DNA from: Lachnospiraceae bacterium | GTDB lineage: Bacteria; Bacillota; Clostridia; Lachnospirales; Lachnospiraceae | Length of the DNA stretch: 34,301 nt | Assembly (NCBI GenBank): GCA_018384375.1 | Contig: JAHAYJ010000045.1 | Coordinates: 1 to 34,301, forward strand | Reading direction: 5' to 3' | Part shown: positions 23,506 through 32,759 of the stretch, piece after piece | How the letters are laid out: each line of letters opens with the position of its first letter | Position numbering within the stretch: position 1 is the first letter of the stretch | Program-made: the position numbers and the translations under genes | Notes under the pieces: generated by a model | What the model saw: the letters and a program-made list of their open reading frames with translations, nothing else | Database searches by the model: none | What the model was told of the DNA's origin: nothing

Positions 23506-25716
23506 GTGTTATCAGGGGAGAATTCGGAAGTAAAGGGTAAAAAGAAATCAGCAGACAAAGAGAAAAGGCTAAAGGAGAAAATTCCTAAAGAAAAAAAGCC
23601 TAAGGAAAAAAAGCCTAAGGAAAAGAAAGTAAAGGCTGATGGTAAGGAACGGAAACAATCTAAAATTTTAAGCTTGCGCAATAAAATTTTCGTAGCTTTT
23701 CTGGTTCCGATTATATTCATGATTATTGTAGGTTACACAGCATATTTCAATGCGGCTGAGGGGATGAGTGAAAAATTTGAAGAATCTACTCAGCAGACTA
23801 TCAATATGGCAGTGAATTACCTGGATATGAGCTGTACTTATGTACAGTCAGAGGGCTTCCGCTATGCAGTTGACAGCTCGTTGGAAGAATATTTTATCGG
23901 AATGATGAAAAAGGATAAAATTACGCAGTCAAAGTATATCAGCGATACGCGTCTTACTTTAATGGCAGCCCAACAGGCAAATCCTTTCATTGAAAATATT
24001 CATTTTGTGACAAAAGCGGGAATTCCGATTATTTCAACGGCAACCACCAGTCTCGATTATGACGGAATTTACAATGAGTATTATGATGACATGGTGGCAA
24101 TTTCGGAAGATGGAAGAACTCCTCCGAAATGGGTAGATGATCATGCCAGATTAACGGAACATATGGGACTTAAAATGGATGATTACTTTATCTCATATCA
24201 GATGCCCACTACCTCGAAATTTGCATATATCGTCATTGATATCAGGGAATCTGCTGTCAGAGATATTTTGCTGGATATGGATCTGGGAAATGGAAGTGTT
24301 GTCGGATTTGTAACCAATACAGGTAAGGAATTGGTACAGGAAAATCTCAAAGAAGGCGAGGAGAGCCATCTGGTTGCGGGAGAGCCTGTATATTATGACA
24401 AGGACTTTTACATAGACAGTCTCAATTCTGATGAGTTAAGCGGTGCAAAGGATGTTAAATTCCAAGGAGAAAAATATCTTTATTTATATAAAAAGAGCGA
24501 GGTAAGCAATACAATGCTTTGTGCTTTGATTCCGGTAGATATAGTGACCGGTCAGGCTGAAGCAATAAAGACAATTACCATCACGCTTGTTATTATTGCA
24601 ACAATTATAGCATGTCTTATCGGATTGTTTATTACCTTTGGCATCCAGAAGAATATGAAGTCAATCTCTAAGGAACTGAACGAAGTGGCGGAGGGAAATC
24701 TTACGGTTCAGGTAAAGACCAGGAGCCGTGATGAATTCCTGGGGCTTGCAAAGACGGCAAACAATATGATTGCCAATAACAAGAAGCTGGTCACAAAGCT
24801 GATCAGTACGGTAGAACAGCTTGAAACATCAGCAGGAAATGTGAATACGGCTTCTGAGGATATTAATAATTATTCCGGGGACATTACCCGTGCAATTGAT
24901 GAAATCAGCGAGGGAATGAATAAGCAGGCTGAGCATGCACAGGAATGTGTGTTAAAGACCAGCGTATTATCTGATAAGATCAAGGATATCAGTCAGATGG
25001 TAGGAGCTGTGGAAGCGTTGGTGGATCAGACGGAAAAGATGATCGAGCAGGGAACCAGGATTGTTCAGGTGCTTTCTGAAAGAGCACAGGAAACCTCAAA
25101 TATTACAGCACGGGTAGGGGACAGCATTGCCACGTTGAAGACGGAATCTGAGACCATCAATGGATTTGTCCAGACCATCAGTGATATTTCCGAGCAGACG
25201 AATCTATTGTCATTGAATGCTTCTATTGAAGCAGCAAGAGCAGGAGAAGCCGGCAGAGGCTTTGCAGTTGTTGCAGAGGAGATCAGAAAGCTTGCTGATG
25301 ATTCAAGCCGTGCAGCCGGAGAGATCAGCCGGAATGTTCAGAATATCAGCGCACAGACAGCAACCAGTGTTGCCAGTGCAAAGGAAGCTGAGGACATGGT
25401 AGCATTGCAAACAAAGGCTGTAAGCGAAGTGATTCAGGTATTCGAGGACATGAGCAAACAAATAACGGGTCTTTTCGAGAATCTGAAGGAAATTGCAAAC
25501 AGTACAGAAGCAGCAAATAAAGATCGGGATGATACGCTTGATGCGGTAGAAAATATTTCAGCAATTATAGAAGAGACTGCAAGCGGCTCTGCACTGGTAA
25601 GAGAAATGGCAAATCAACTTCTTAACAGCGTAGATAAGCTGAGTGAAACTGCGAATGCCCTGGATGAGGATATGCAGGGACTCAAGACAGAGATTTCCGT
25701 ATTTAAGATTGATTAG
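23506..25716 (+). CDS. methyl-accepting chemotaxis protein
   Basis: A transmembrane receptor that senses external ligands and signals to CheA/CheW. The uninterrupted frame from GTG 23506 gives 736 residues. N-terminal cytoplasmic part: Lys/Glu/Pro-rich repeats (PKEKK, three times near residues 27-41). First span about 61-81, extracellular dCache-like sensor about 85-350, second span about 355-380, HAMP about 380-432, and the signalling hairpin with tip [20 protein letters not shown] and [18 protein letters not shown] (about 561-605). GTG 23506 has no ribosome site; the good one belongs to ATG 23456, one base out of frame, so the natural start is probably 23456 with a frameshift. No che or flagellar genes are near. 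Confidence 0.93.
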   Translation: MLSGENSEVKGKKKSADKEKRLKEKIPKEKKPKEKKPKEKKVKADGKERKQSKILSLRNKIFVAFLVPIIFMIIVGYTAYFNAAEGMSEKFEESTQQTINMAVNYLDMSCTYVQSEGFRYAVDSSLEEYFIGMMKKDKITQSKYISDTRLTLMAAQQANPFIENIHFVTKAGIPIISTATTSLDYDGIYNEYYDDMVAISEDGRTPPKWVDDHARLTEHMGLKMDDYFISYQMPTTSKFAYIVIDIRESAVRDILLDMDLGNGSVVGFVTNTGKELVQENLKEGEESHLVAGEPVYYDKDFYIDSLNSDELSGAKDVKFQGEKYLYLYKKSEVSNTMLCALIPVDIVTGQAEAIKTITITLVIIATIIACLIGLFITFGIQKNMKSISKELNEVAEGNLTVQVKTRSRDEFLGLAKTANNMIANNKKLVTKLISTVEQLETSAGNVNTASEDINNYSGDITRAIDEISEGMNKQAEHAQECVLKTSVLSDKIKDISQMVGAVEALVDQTEKMIEQGTRIVQVLSERAQETSNITARVGDSIATLKTESETINGFVQTISDISEQTNLLSLNASIEAARAGEAGRGFAVVAEEIRKLADDSSRAAGEISRNVQNISAQTATSVASAKEAEDMVALQTKAVSEVIQVFEDMSKQITGLFENLKEIANSTEAANKDRDDTLDAVENISAIIEETASGSALVREMANQLLNSVDKLSETANALDEDMQGLKTEISVFKID
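23584..23628 (+). repeat. three tandem 15-bp repeats in the receptor gene
   Basis: CCTAAAGAAAAAAAG, CCTAAGGAAAAAAAG and CCTAAGGAAAAGAAA lie end to end and each encode Pro-Lys-Glu-Lys-Lys. The A-rich units could change in copy number by slippage without disturbing the frame. Confidence 0.85.
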
Positions 25717-25742
25717 TAAGACGGAAATTGTTTAAGAAATTG

Positions 25743-25784
25743 AAAAAGGCAGCGCACCATATCGGTTGCGTTGCCTTTTCTTTT
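25743..25784. terminator. bidirectional terminator between the receptor gene and trpA
   Basis: AAAAGGCAGCGCA pairs with TGCGTTGCCTTTT (one G-U pair), followed by TTTTCTTTT on the plus strand; on the minus strand the hairpin also ends in a T-run. It serves the converging receptor gene and the trp operon. Confidence 0.8.
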
Positions 25785-25815
25785 GCTGTGAATAAAGCGA
25801 AGCCGGAACACATTT

Positions 25816-26586
25816 TTATCTTAGAGCATCCTTCATGCTTTTCACATATCCCCCAACAGGCTCTGCGGCATCTTTGCCGTACTTTTCTACTAATTTGATA
25901 ATAGCGGAGCCTACGATAGCACCGTCAGAGATACCGGCCATCCTGGCGGCTTGCTCCGGAGTGGAGATACCGAAGCCTACAGCACAGGGAACGGAAGTAT
26001 TTTCCCGCACCAGTTTCACGAGGGAAGCAATGTCTGTGTTGATCTCACTTCTCACACCGGTGACGCCAAGACTGGACACGATGTAAATAAACCCTTCGGC
26101 TTCTCTGGCAATCATGGCTACACGGTTTTCGGAGGTAGGCGCGATCAGAGAGATCAGGTCGACACCGTATTTCTTGCAGGTGTCATCAAATTCTCCTTTT
26201 TCCTCAAAAGGCAGATCGGGAAGAATCAGTCCATCGATGCCGATTTCGGAGCAGGTACGGATGAACTTTTCCGCATCATAGGAAAAAACAACATTTGCAT
26301 AAGTCATAAATACCATGGGAACGGTGAGATCCTGACGAAGCTCTTTTACCATATCAAAAATCTTGTCGGTAGTAACGCCACCGGATAATGCGCGTAAATT
26401 GGCTCCCTGAATCACAGGTCCTTCTGCGGTAGGATCGGAAAAGGGAATGCCAAGCTCAATCAGATCCGCACCACTTTCAACCATGCTGCGCACTATTTTT
26501 TTCGTAGTATCAAGGTTTGGATCTCCACAGGTAATAAATGGGATAAATGCCTTGCCGTTTGCAAAGGCTTCTTTTATTTTACTCAT
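25816..26586 (-). CDS. trpA: tryptophan synthase alpha subunit
   Basis: A 256-residue TIM barrel that cleaves indole-3-glycerol phosphate to indole and glyceraldehyde 3-phosphate, passing indole to TrpB. The catalytic Glu44 is in [11 protein letters not shown] (Glu49 of Salmonella). The residue matching Salmonella Asp60 is Glu55 (TAEGP), a conservative change. Start ATG 26586 follows GGGGAGGA and overlaps the trpB stop by 8 bases; a longer in-frame start lies inside trpB. Last gene of the operon, ended by the hairpin at 25743-25784. Confidence 0.97.
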   Translation of the reverse strand: MSKIKEAFANGKAFIPFITCGDPNLDTTKKIVRSMVESGADLIELGIPFSDPTAEGPVIQGANLRALSGGVTTDKIFDMVKELRQDLTVPMVFMTYANVVFSYDAEKFIRTCSEIGIDGLILPDLPFEEKGEFDDTCKKYGVDLISLIAPTSENRVAMIAREAEGFIYIVSSLGVTGVRSEINTDIASLVKLVRENTSVPCAVGFGISTPEQAARMAGISDGAIVGSAIIKLVEKYGKDAAEPVGGYVKSMKDALR

Positions 26587-27769
26587 AAATATCCTCCCCT
26601 CTGTAGCGTGCAATGGCAGCGCAGTCTTTGTCGCCGCGGCCGGAAATGGTGATAACCATAATTTTATCCTTCGAAAGTGTAGGCGCAAGCTTCATGGCAT
26701 GAGCCACTGCATGTGCGCTTTCAATGGCGGGAATAATTCCCTCTGTGCGGGAAAGATATTCAAAAGCGTTCACTGCCTCATCATCGGTGACAGGAACATA
26801 TTCAGCTCTGCCTGTATCATGGAGCCATGCGTGTTCCGGTCCGATACCGGGATAATCAAGCCCGGCAGAAATGGAGTAGACGGGAGCAATCTGTCCGTAT
26901 TTATCCTGACAGAAGTAGGATTTCATACCGTGAAATATGCCAAGCCGTCCGGTATTAATCGTAGCAGCTGTCTCAAAGGTGTCAATGCCTCTGCCGGCCG
27001 CCTCACATCCAATCAGTTTCACATCCCTGTCCTCAATAAAATGATAGAAGGTACCCATAGCGTTGCTGCCACCGCCTACGCAGGCCATGACCACATCGGG
27101 AAGACGTCCTTCCTTCTCCATGATCTGCTGTTTGATCTCACGGGAGATTACAGCCTGGAAATCTCTGACGATGGTGGGGAAGGGATGGGGCCCCATAACG
27201 GAACCCAGACAGTAATGGGTATCATCGATTCGGCTGGTCCATTCTCTCATGGCTTCTGAAACAGCATCCTTCAGAGTAGCAGTTCCGGTTTTGACGGGAA
27301 TCACTTCGGAACCGAGGAGCTTCATCCTGTAAACATTGAGCGCCTGTCTCTTGGTGTCTTCTTCGCCCATGAATACCACGCATTCCATTCCAAGAAGTGC
27401 AGCGGCTGTTGCGGTAGCCACACCGTGTTGTCCGGCACCCGTTTCCGCAATGAGTCTGGTTTTTCCCATTTTTTTGGCTAGCAGTGCCTGCCCCAATACA
27501 TTGTTGATCTTATGGGAGCCGGTATGGTTTAGATCTTCCCTTTTCAGATAGATTTTTGCGCCGCCCAGATCCTCAGTCATTTTTTTTGCATAATAAAGAC
27601 GGCTGGGACGTCCCGCATAGTCGTTGAATAACGCGGTCAGCTCCTTAATAAATTCGGGATCATTTTTGTAGTGATTATATGCTTCTTCCAGTTCTATGAC
27701 AGCGTTCATCAGGGTTTCCGGGATGTACTGACCGCCATGAACGCCAAAGCGTCCTTTTGACTTAGACAT
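26579..27769 (-). CDS. trpB: tryptophan synthase beta subunit
   Basis: A 396-residue PLP enzyme condensing indole and serine to tryptophan. Lys87 in HTGSHKINN forms the PLP Schiff base; [10 protein letters not shown], the beta-site loop [20 protein letters not shown], and the phosphate-binding GGGSNAMG near residue 233 are intact. Length and the N-terminal [13 protein letters not shown] are those of the standard TrpB1 type. GGAGGTAACTT precedes the ATG, 12 bases after trpF. Confidence 0.98.
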   Translation of the reverse strand: MSKSKGRFGVHGGQYIPETLMNAVIELEEAYNHYKNDPEFIKELTALFNDYAGRPSRLYYAKKMTEDLGGAKIYLKREDLNHTGSHKINNVLGQALLAKKMGKTRLIAETGAGQHGVATATAAALLGMECVVFMGEEDTKRQALNVYRMKLLGSEVIPVKTGTATLKDAVSEAMREWTSRIDDTHYCLGSVMGPHPFPTIVRDFQAVISREIKQQIMEKEGRLPDVVMACVGGGSNAMGTFYHFIEDRDVKLIGCEAAGRGIDTFETAATINTGRLGIFHGMKSYFCQDKYGQIAPVYSISAGLDYPGIGPEHAWLHDTGRAEYVPVTDDEAVNAFEYLSRTEGIIPAIESAHAVAHAMKLAPTLSKDKIMVITISGRGDKDCAAIARYRGEDIYE

Positions 27770-27781
27770 AAGTTACCTCCT

Positions 27782-28387
27782 TTATGTAGATGTTGTTCTT
27801 ACGGCATGAATAAATGCCTTTATTTTTTCGTAATCCTTTTTCCCGTCTGTCTCTACCCCGGAGCTCACATCCAGTGCATAGGGGTGTGCCAGCTTTATGG
27901 CAGAAGCGGCATTTCCGGGATTTAAACCGCCCGCCAGGAAAAAGGGTCTGTCGATATTCTGAATCAGGGACCAGTCAAATGCTTCTCCTGTACCAAGCCC
28001 GTTATCTAATAAAAGATAATCGGAGGAAAAGGAAAGAGCCTTTTCCATATCTTCTTTGGTCTTAATGATAAAAGCTTTGATCACAGGCTGACTGCAATGC
28101 TTTCGCAGCTCCTTCAGGTAAGCTTCATCCTCCTGTCCGTGAAGCTGGATCATCTGGATTGTTCCGCTTTTGGCAAGGGCAATCACCTGTTCCAGAGGTT
28201 CATTGACAAAAACGCCAACGGCTGGAATGGAGGGATCAAGCAGTCCTCTCAGATGGGCTGCCCGAGAGGGGGAAACATATCTTTTTCTGCCCTGTAAAAA
28301 CACAAATCCGATATAGTCCGGCTTCAATTCATTTACATAGGAAATATCATCTTCTGACTTTAATCCGCAGATTTTTATTTTAGTCAT
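27782..28387 (-). CDS. trpF: phosphoribosylanthranilate isomerase
   Basis: A 201-residue TIM barrel converting phosphoribosyl anthranilate to CdRP. The general-base Cys7 is in IKICGLKS, the general-acid Asp in LLLDNGLG, and phosphate-binding loops LAGGLNPGN and LDVSSGVE are present. I use ATG 28387, after AGAAAGGATACTCT; the longer in-frame start at 28432 lies inside trpC. It follows trpC by 25 bases. Confidence 0.96.
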   Translation of the reverse strand: MTKIKICGLKSEDDISYVNELKPDYIGFVFLQGRKRYVSPSRAAHLRGLLDPSIPAVGVFVNEPLEQVIALAKSGTIQMIQLHGQEDEAYLKELRKHCSQPVIKAFIIKTKEDMEKALSFSSDYLLLDNGLGTGEAFDWSLIQNIDRPFFLAGGLNPGNAASAIKLAHPYALDVSSGVETDGKKDYEKIKAFIHAVRTTST

Positions 28388-28412
28388 AGAGTATCCTTTC
28401 TGACATATGATG

Positions 28413-29198
28413 CTAAATTCCTCGCAGAGCATCCAGCATAGCCTTTTTATCTGCTGCTCTCATCAGTGTTTCACCGATCAGCACGGCATTGACGTTGGCG
28501 TGACGGAGCACATCAACATCAGCCGCAGTACGGATTCCGCTTTCCGCTACGAAGAGTACGGATTCCGGTACCAGAGAGCGTAACCGCTGTGAATTGTGGA
28601 CATCCACGGTGAAATCCTTCAGATTTCTGTTGTTCACACCGATGATACGGGCGCCTGCACGGATGGCGAAAGCAATTTCCGCCTCATCATGGGCCTCCAC
28701 CAGTGCAGATAAACCAAGGGAATCACAGATTTCAATGTATTGCCTTAAGGTTTCCTCCGGCAGCAGGGCGCAAATGAGGAGTATAGCGCTTGCACCCAGA
28801 AGCTTTGCCTCGTAGATCATATATTCATCCACGGTGAAATCCTTACGGATACAGGGAATGGAGACAGCCTCTGTAATTTCTTTAAGGTACCTGTCACTGC
28901 CAAGAAACCATTTGGGCTCTGTCAGCACGGATATGCAGGAGGCACCTGCCGCTTCATAAGCTTTTGCAATGGCAAGGTAAGGGAAATCCTCTGCAATCAG
29001 TCCCTTGGAAGGAGATGCCTTTTTACATTCGCAGATAAAGCTGATATCACCCTCACGAAGAGCATTCTCAAAGGGAAAGCCGGTATGAGAGTCCATGGAA
29101 AGAGCCTGGTTTTTTATTTCCTCGAGTGGTATTTGTGCCTTGGCAGCTGCCACTCTTTCTCTTGCATATTCAGCAATGGTGTCTAAGATGGTTGCCAT
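28413..29198 (-). CDS. trpC: indole-3-glycerol phosphate synthase
   Basis: A 261-residue TIM barrel that closes CdRP to indole-3-glycerol phosphate. CECKKASPSKGLI near residue 54 contains the catalytic Lys; RKDFTVDEYMIYEAKLLGA, the INNRNL-equivalent VNNRNLKDFTVD, and ESGIRTAADV follow in the normal order. Stand-alone rather than fused to TrpF. The ribosome site AGAAAGGC is a little farther from the ATG than usual. It follows trpD by 27 bases. Confidence 0.97.
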   Translation of the reverse strand: MATILDTIAEYARERVAAAKAQIPLEEIKNQALSMDSHTGFPFENALREGDISFICECKKASPSKGLIAEDFPYLAIAKAYEAAGASCISVLTEPKWFLGSDRYLKEITEAVSIPCIRKDFTVDEYMIYEAKLLGASAILLICALLPEETLRQYIEICDSLGLSALVEAHDEAEIAFAIRAGARIIGVNNRNLKDFTVDVHNSQRLRSLVPESVLFVAESGIRTAADVDVLRHANVNAVLIGETLMRAADKKAMLDALRGI

Positions 29199-29225
29199 AA
29201 GTCTTGTATGCCTTTCTTACGGTTA

Positions 29226-30242
29226 TTACTTGTTGCTTTCTGTTTTAAATTCCTCCAGCTTGGCAAGGGCTTTGCCGCTGTCAATGAGCTCTGCTGCCAG
29301 TTTAATACCGTCCGCTATACTGTCAGCTTTACCGCCAATGTAAAGAGCAGCGCCGGCATTTAAAAGAACGGCATTTCTCTTGGGACCTTTTTCTCCCTTT
29401 AAAATAGCAAGAGTAATTTGTGCATTTTCTTCCGGAGTTCCGCCCACAAGCTCTTCCTTCTTGCAAGAGGTAAGTCCGAAATCCTCGGGTTTGATGGTAT
29501 AGTTCTTATACTCACCACTGTTAAGCTCACAAACAAAGGTGGGGGAGCTTGCAGAAATTTCATCCATCTTGTCTGTACCGTAAACGACTAATGCTCTCTT
29601 CACACCAAGGCTGTTTAATACTCTTGCCAGAGGTTCTACTAAAGCTTCGCTGTATACACCAAGCAACATCCTGGAAGGGGAAGCAGGATTGGTAAGAGGT
29701 CCCAAAATGTTGAATACGGTACGAATGCCAAGCTCCTTGCGAATGGCACCTACATATTTCATGGATGTGTGATACTTCTGGGCAAAGAGGAAGCAGATGC
29801 CAATCTGATTCAAAAGTTCGGTACATTTTTCCGGTTCTAAATTAATGTTAATGCCAAGTGCTTCCAGACAGTCAGCGGCTCCACTCTTGGAGGAAGCAGC
29901 GCGATTCCCGTGTTTGGCAACATTAACGCCTCCTGCTGCAATGACCATGGCGGAGGTGGTGGAAATGTTAAAGCTGTGTGCGCCGTCGCCACCGGTTCCG
30001 ACGATTTCCAGTACGTCCAGTTTGTGTTCTACCTTTAGGGCATGCTCTCTCATGGCAGCGGCACAGCCCGCAATTTCATCAATGGTTTCTGCCTTGGTGC
30101 TCTTGGTGGACAGGGCAGCAAGGAAGGCGGCATTCTGTGTAGGAGAAGTTTCACCGCTCATAATTTCATTCATGACGGTGTAAGCTTCTTCATAGGTCAG
30201 ATCCTGTTTGTCAACAATTTTTACGATAGCTTCTTTGATCAT
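29226..30242 (-). CDS. trpD: anthranilate phosphoribosyltransferase
   Basis: A 338-residue enzyme joining anthranilate to PRPP. The PRPP site is [19 protein letters not shown] near residue 80, and [20 protein letters not shown] follows; [11 protein letters not shown] near 180 completes the family pattern. Length is standard and TrpD is not fused to TrpG. AAGGAGAAGTAATT precedes the ATG, 20 bases after trpG. Confidence 0.97.
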   Translation of the reverse strand: MIKEAIVKIVDKQDLTYEEAYTVMNEIMSGETSPTQNAAFLAALSTKSTKAETIDEIAGCAAAMREHALKVEHKLDVLEIVGTGGDGAHSFNISTTSAMVIAAGGVNVAKHGNRAASSKSGAADCLEALGININLEPEKCTELLNQIGICFLFAQKYHTSMKYVGAIRKELGIRTVFNILGPLTNPASPSRMLLGVYSEALVEPLARVLNSLGVKRALVVYGTDKMDEISASSPTFVCELNSGEYKNYTIKPEDFGLTSCKKEELVGGTPEENAQITLAILKGEKGPKRNAVLLNAGAALYIGGKADSIADGIKLAAELIDSGKALAKLEEFKTESNK

Positions 30243-30262
30243 AATTACTTCTCCTTTATTCT

Positions 30263-30832
30263 TTAGATTTGAGTTAAAAAGTTTTCAATAATTGTCTTTC
30301 CGTTAGGAGTAAGAATGGACTCCGGATGAAACTGTAATCCGAAGACCGGATAGGATTTGTGCTGTACTGCCATCACTTCTCCATCTGTTGTACGGGCAGT
30401 GATGGTCAGGCACTCCGGAAGAGTATCCTCAAGCAGAGAAAGGGAATGATATCTTGCGACCGGAATACTTTCAGGGAGATTTTGAAAAATCGGACAGCTT
30501 CTATCCAGCTTTGTCTGTGACTGTTTTCCATGCATCAGTTCTTTCGCATAGGAAATGGTACCACCATAGGCAGTGCAGATAGACTGGTGACCGAGGCAAA
30601 CACCCAGAATGGGAATTGTACTTCCCAGCTCCCTTACGACATCGATGCAGATGCCTGCATCCTCGGGTCTTCCGGGACCGGGAGAAAGGATGATCGCTTC
30701 CGGCTTTAATGCCTCAATTTCTTTCACGGAAAGGGCATCATTACGTATGACCCGAATATCAGGATTCAGAGAACCGACAAGCTGAAACAGATTGTAGGAA
30801 AAGCTGTCATAGTTATCAATCAAAAGAATCAT
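30263..30832 (-). CDS. trpG: anthranilate synthase component II (glutamine amidotransferase)
   Basis: A 189-residue class I amidotransferase that releases ammonia from glutamine for TrpE. Nucleophile Cys79 in LGVCLGHQS, and His169/Glu171 in LQFHPESI, make the triad; [11 protein letters not shown] forms the oxyanion region. ATG 30832 overlaps the trpE stop as ATGA, so the two subunits are translationally coupled. It could also serve 4-amino-4-deoxychorismate synthase, as in some Firmicutes. Confidence 0.96.
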   Translation of the reverse strand: MILLIDNYDSFSYNLFQLVGSLNPDIRVIRNDALSVKEIEALKPEAIILSPGPGRPEDAGICIDVVRELGSTIPILGVCLGHQSICTAYGGTISYAKELMHGKQSQTKLDRSCPIFQNLPESIPVARYHSLSLLEDTLPECLTITARTTDGEVMAVQHKSYPVFGLQFHPESILTPNGKTIIENFLTQI

Positions 30833-32292
30833 GCGTTTACCTCCTTTGCCATGTTCAGCGCTTTTACTACAGCGGCAGCCTTGTTCAGGCATTCCTGATA
30901 TTCCTTTTCGGGAACGGAATCAGCTACAATACCTGCACCGCTTCTTACAAAGACCTTTCCGTTTTTTTTGTAAGCAATGCGGATGGCGATGCAGGTGTCA
31001 AGATTTCCGGTAAAATCCAGATAACCAATGGCGCCTCCGTATATACCACGTTTGTTATTCTCCAGATCATTGATCAACTGGCAGGCCTTGATCTTTGGTG
31101 CTCCGGAAAGTGTCCCTGCAGGGAGGATGGCATCTATGGCTGAAAGGGCATCCTTATCATCCAGGATTTCACCTCTTACCGTAGAGCCGATATGCATGAC
31201 GTGGGAGTACTTTTCAATGCTGTGATATTTTTCAACCTCAACCGTGCCGAATTTACTGATCTTGCCAATATCGTTTCTGCCAAGGTCCACAAGCATATTG
31301 TGTTCTGCCAATTCCTTTTCATCAGATAAAAGATCTTCCATAAGGGCATTGTCTTCCTCTTCGGTCTTGCCCCTTGGTCTGGTTCCTGCAAGGGGAAAGG
31401 TGTGGAGAATACCGTCTTCCAGCTTTACCAGCGTTTCGGGAGAAGCGCCTGCCACTTCCATATCACTGCTGGAAAAATAAAACATATAAGGAGAAGGATT
31501 CAGCGTTCGAAGGATACGGTAGGTGTTGAGAAGACTTCCCTCAAAATTTGCTTCAAGGCGATTTGAGAGAACGATCTGAAAAATATCGCCCTCTTTTATA
31601 TGATGCTTTGCCTTCTCTACCATAGAGCAGTATTCTTCCCTTTGGAATAAAGGTTTAAATTCAGAGGTACATTTTCCCTGCTGCTCCGGCAGAGGAATAC
31701 CGTTTGTAAGGAGATCTGCCATCTGTTTCAGCTTGAGGATGGCACCGTTGTATTCCGTCTCCAGATTCTCAAGGCTGATATTGACAATCAGGATAATTTT
31801 CTGCCTAAAGTTATCAAAGGCAATGACCTTGTCAAATAACATCAGGTCTACGTCCTTAAAGCCTTCTGTGTCTGTGGCATCAAGATGAAGAGAGGGTTCT
31901 GCATATTTCAGATAGTCATAGGAGAAGTAGCCCACCAGTCCTCCGGTAAAGGGAGGGAGGTATGAAAATCGGGGGCTCTTGTGCTCTTCAATGACCTGCC
32001 TTATATATTTTCCGGGGTCGGTGGTCTCAAAGGAGAGAGAACCTACCTTCATGTGACCGTTTTGGCAGGTGATCTCCAGACTGGGATCGTAACCCAGAAA
32101 TGTATAACGTCCCCATTTTTCATTGTCTGAGATAGATTCTAAAAGATAGCAGTGGCTGGAAACGTTCTTCAATATTTTTAGGACCTCAATGGGAGTTCTG
32201 ATGTCAGAAAGAATTTCCATGCTGACGGGGGCTGTTTTGAAAATGCCCTGCTGTTTGATTTTTTGTAAGTCGTTGATTTCCGGTTGTATCAT
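30829..32292 (-). CDS. trpE: anthranilate synthase component I
   Basis: A 487-residue chorismate-using enzyme. N-terminal regulatory part carries LLESISDNEKWGRYTFLG, where the LLES motif is the tryptophan feedback site in known TrpE proteins. The catalytic part has FQIVLSNRLEA, PLAGTRPRGKTEEED, the long LVDLGRNDIGK motif and AGTLSGAPKIKACQLI. The start is ATG 32292 after AAAGGAGTGGAGAA; a longer frame would begin within the T-box hairpin. First structural gene of the operon, so controlled by transcriptional attenuation as well as feedback. Confidence 0.98.
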   Translation of the reverse strand: MIQPEINDLQKIKQQGIFKTAPVSMEILSDIRTPIEVLKILKNVSSHCYLLESISDNEKWGRYTFLGYDPSLEITCQNGHMKVGSLSFETTDPGKYIRQVIEEHKSPRFSYLPPFTGGLVGYFSYDYLKYAEPSLHLDATDTEGFKDVDLMLFDKVIAFDNFRQKIILIVNISLENLETEYNGAILKLKQMADLLTNGIPLPEQQGKCTSEFKPLFQREEYCSMVEKAKHHIKEGDIFQIVLSNRLEANFEGSLLNTYRILRTLNPSPYMFYFSSSDMEVAGASPETLVKLEDGILHTFPLAGTRPRGKTEEEDNALMEDLLSDEKELAEHNMLVDLGRNDIGKISKFGTVEVEKYHSIEKYSHVMHIGSTVRGEILDDKDALSAIDAILPAGTLSGAPKIKACQLINDLENNKRGIYGGAIGYLDFTGNLDTCIAIRIAYKKNGKVFVRSGAGIVADSVPEKEYQECLNKAAAVVKALNMAKEVNA

Positions 32293-32313
32293 TTTCTCCA
32301 CTCCTTTCCGGAC

Positions 32314-32605
32314 AAAATAAAAGTCCCTGACAGAATTTACTTCTGTCAAGGACGAATTTACGATCCGCGGTGCCACCTTGATTTACAGCTGTGCTGTACG
32401 CTTAACGGGATACTATCATATCCCTGGCAACTGACGTATGCCTTCACGTCGCAGAATACTAAGAATCATGTATAGAATTCGGTTCCCTGCGCCCTCCGCG
32501 GTCCATTTGATGACTTGTTTTCCACCCGTTCTCAGCAATCCGGGCTCTCTGTGGGAGCATCATCACCTTTATCTCCGCTTCAACGGTTTAAAGTGATATC
32601 AGATT
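32314..32605 (-). ncRNA. tryptophan T-box leader of the trp operon
   Basis: The T-box core AAGGTGGCACCGCGG reads on the minus strand at 32379-32365. Its TGGC bulge is complementary to GCCA, the end of bacterial tRNA-Trp with discriminator G. The specifier loop contains TGG followed by ACC (TGG at 32505-32503) at the normal place in Stem I. The terminator is a 13-bp hairpin (32353-32341 with 32335-32323, one G-U pair) with a T-run at 32322-32314. Uncharged tRNA-Trp should favour the antiterminator and let trpE be transcribed. This fills most of the gene-free stretch 32293-32759. Confidence 0.95.
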
Positions 32606-32611
32606 AATAAC

Positions 32612-32640
32612 ATAATAGCGCGGTATTTTTCTGTTGTCAA
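32612..32640 (-). promoter_or_regulatory. sigma-A promoter of the trp operon
   Basis: TTGACA (32640-32635), 17 bases, TATTAT (32617-32612) on the minus strand. The start near 32605 fits the 5' end of the T-box leader. Confidence 0.85.
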
Positions 32641-32686
32641 CAAAAAAATATGTGAAAAACCACAACTATGAGAAAGGCAAAAATAA

Positions 32687-32715
32687 TTGCGTTCTGAATA
32701 ACCACATGCTACAAT
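32687..32715 (+). promoter_or_regulatory. promoter candidate of the LacI-family gene
   Basis: TTGCGT (32687-32692), 17 bases, TACAAT (32710-32715). The implied start near 32722 is upstream of ATG 32760 and downstream of the earlier in-frame starts, which supports 32760 as the real start. Confidence 0.55.
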
Positions 32716-32759
32716 TTTTTACGGATAGTCTGGTTGATAATAAAGAATGGGGTAGAAAT

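Noticed and set aside
26447-27259. 270-codon plus-strand frame
   Set aside because: It lies opposite trpB and trpA, has no ribosome site, and its sequence shows no family features; it is a shadow of the trp genes.
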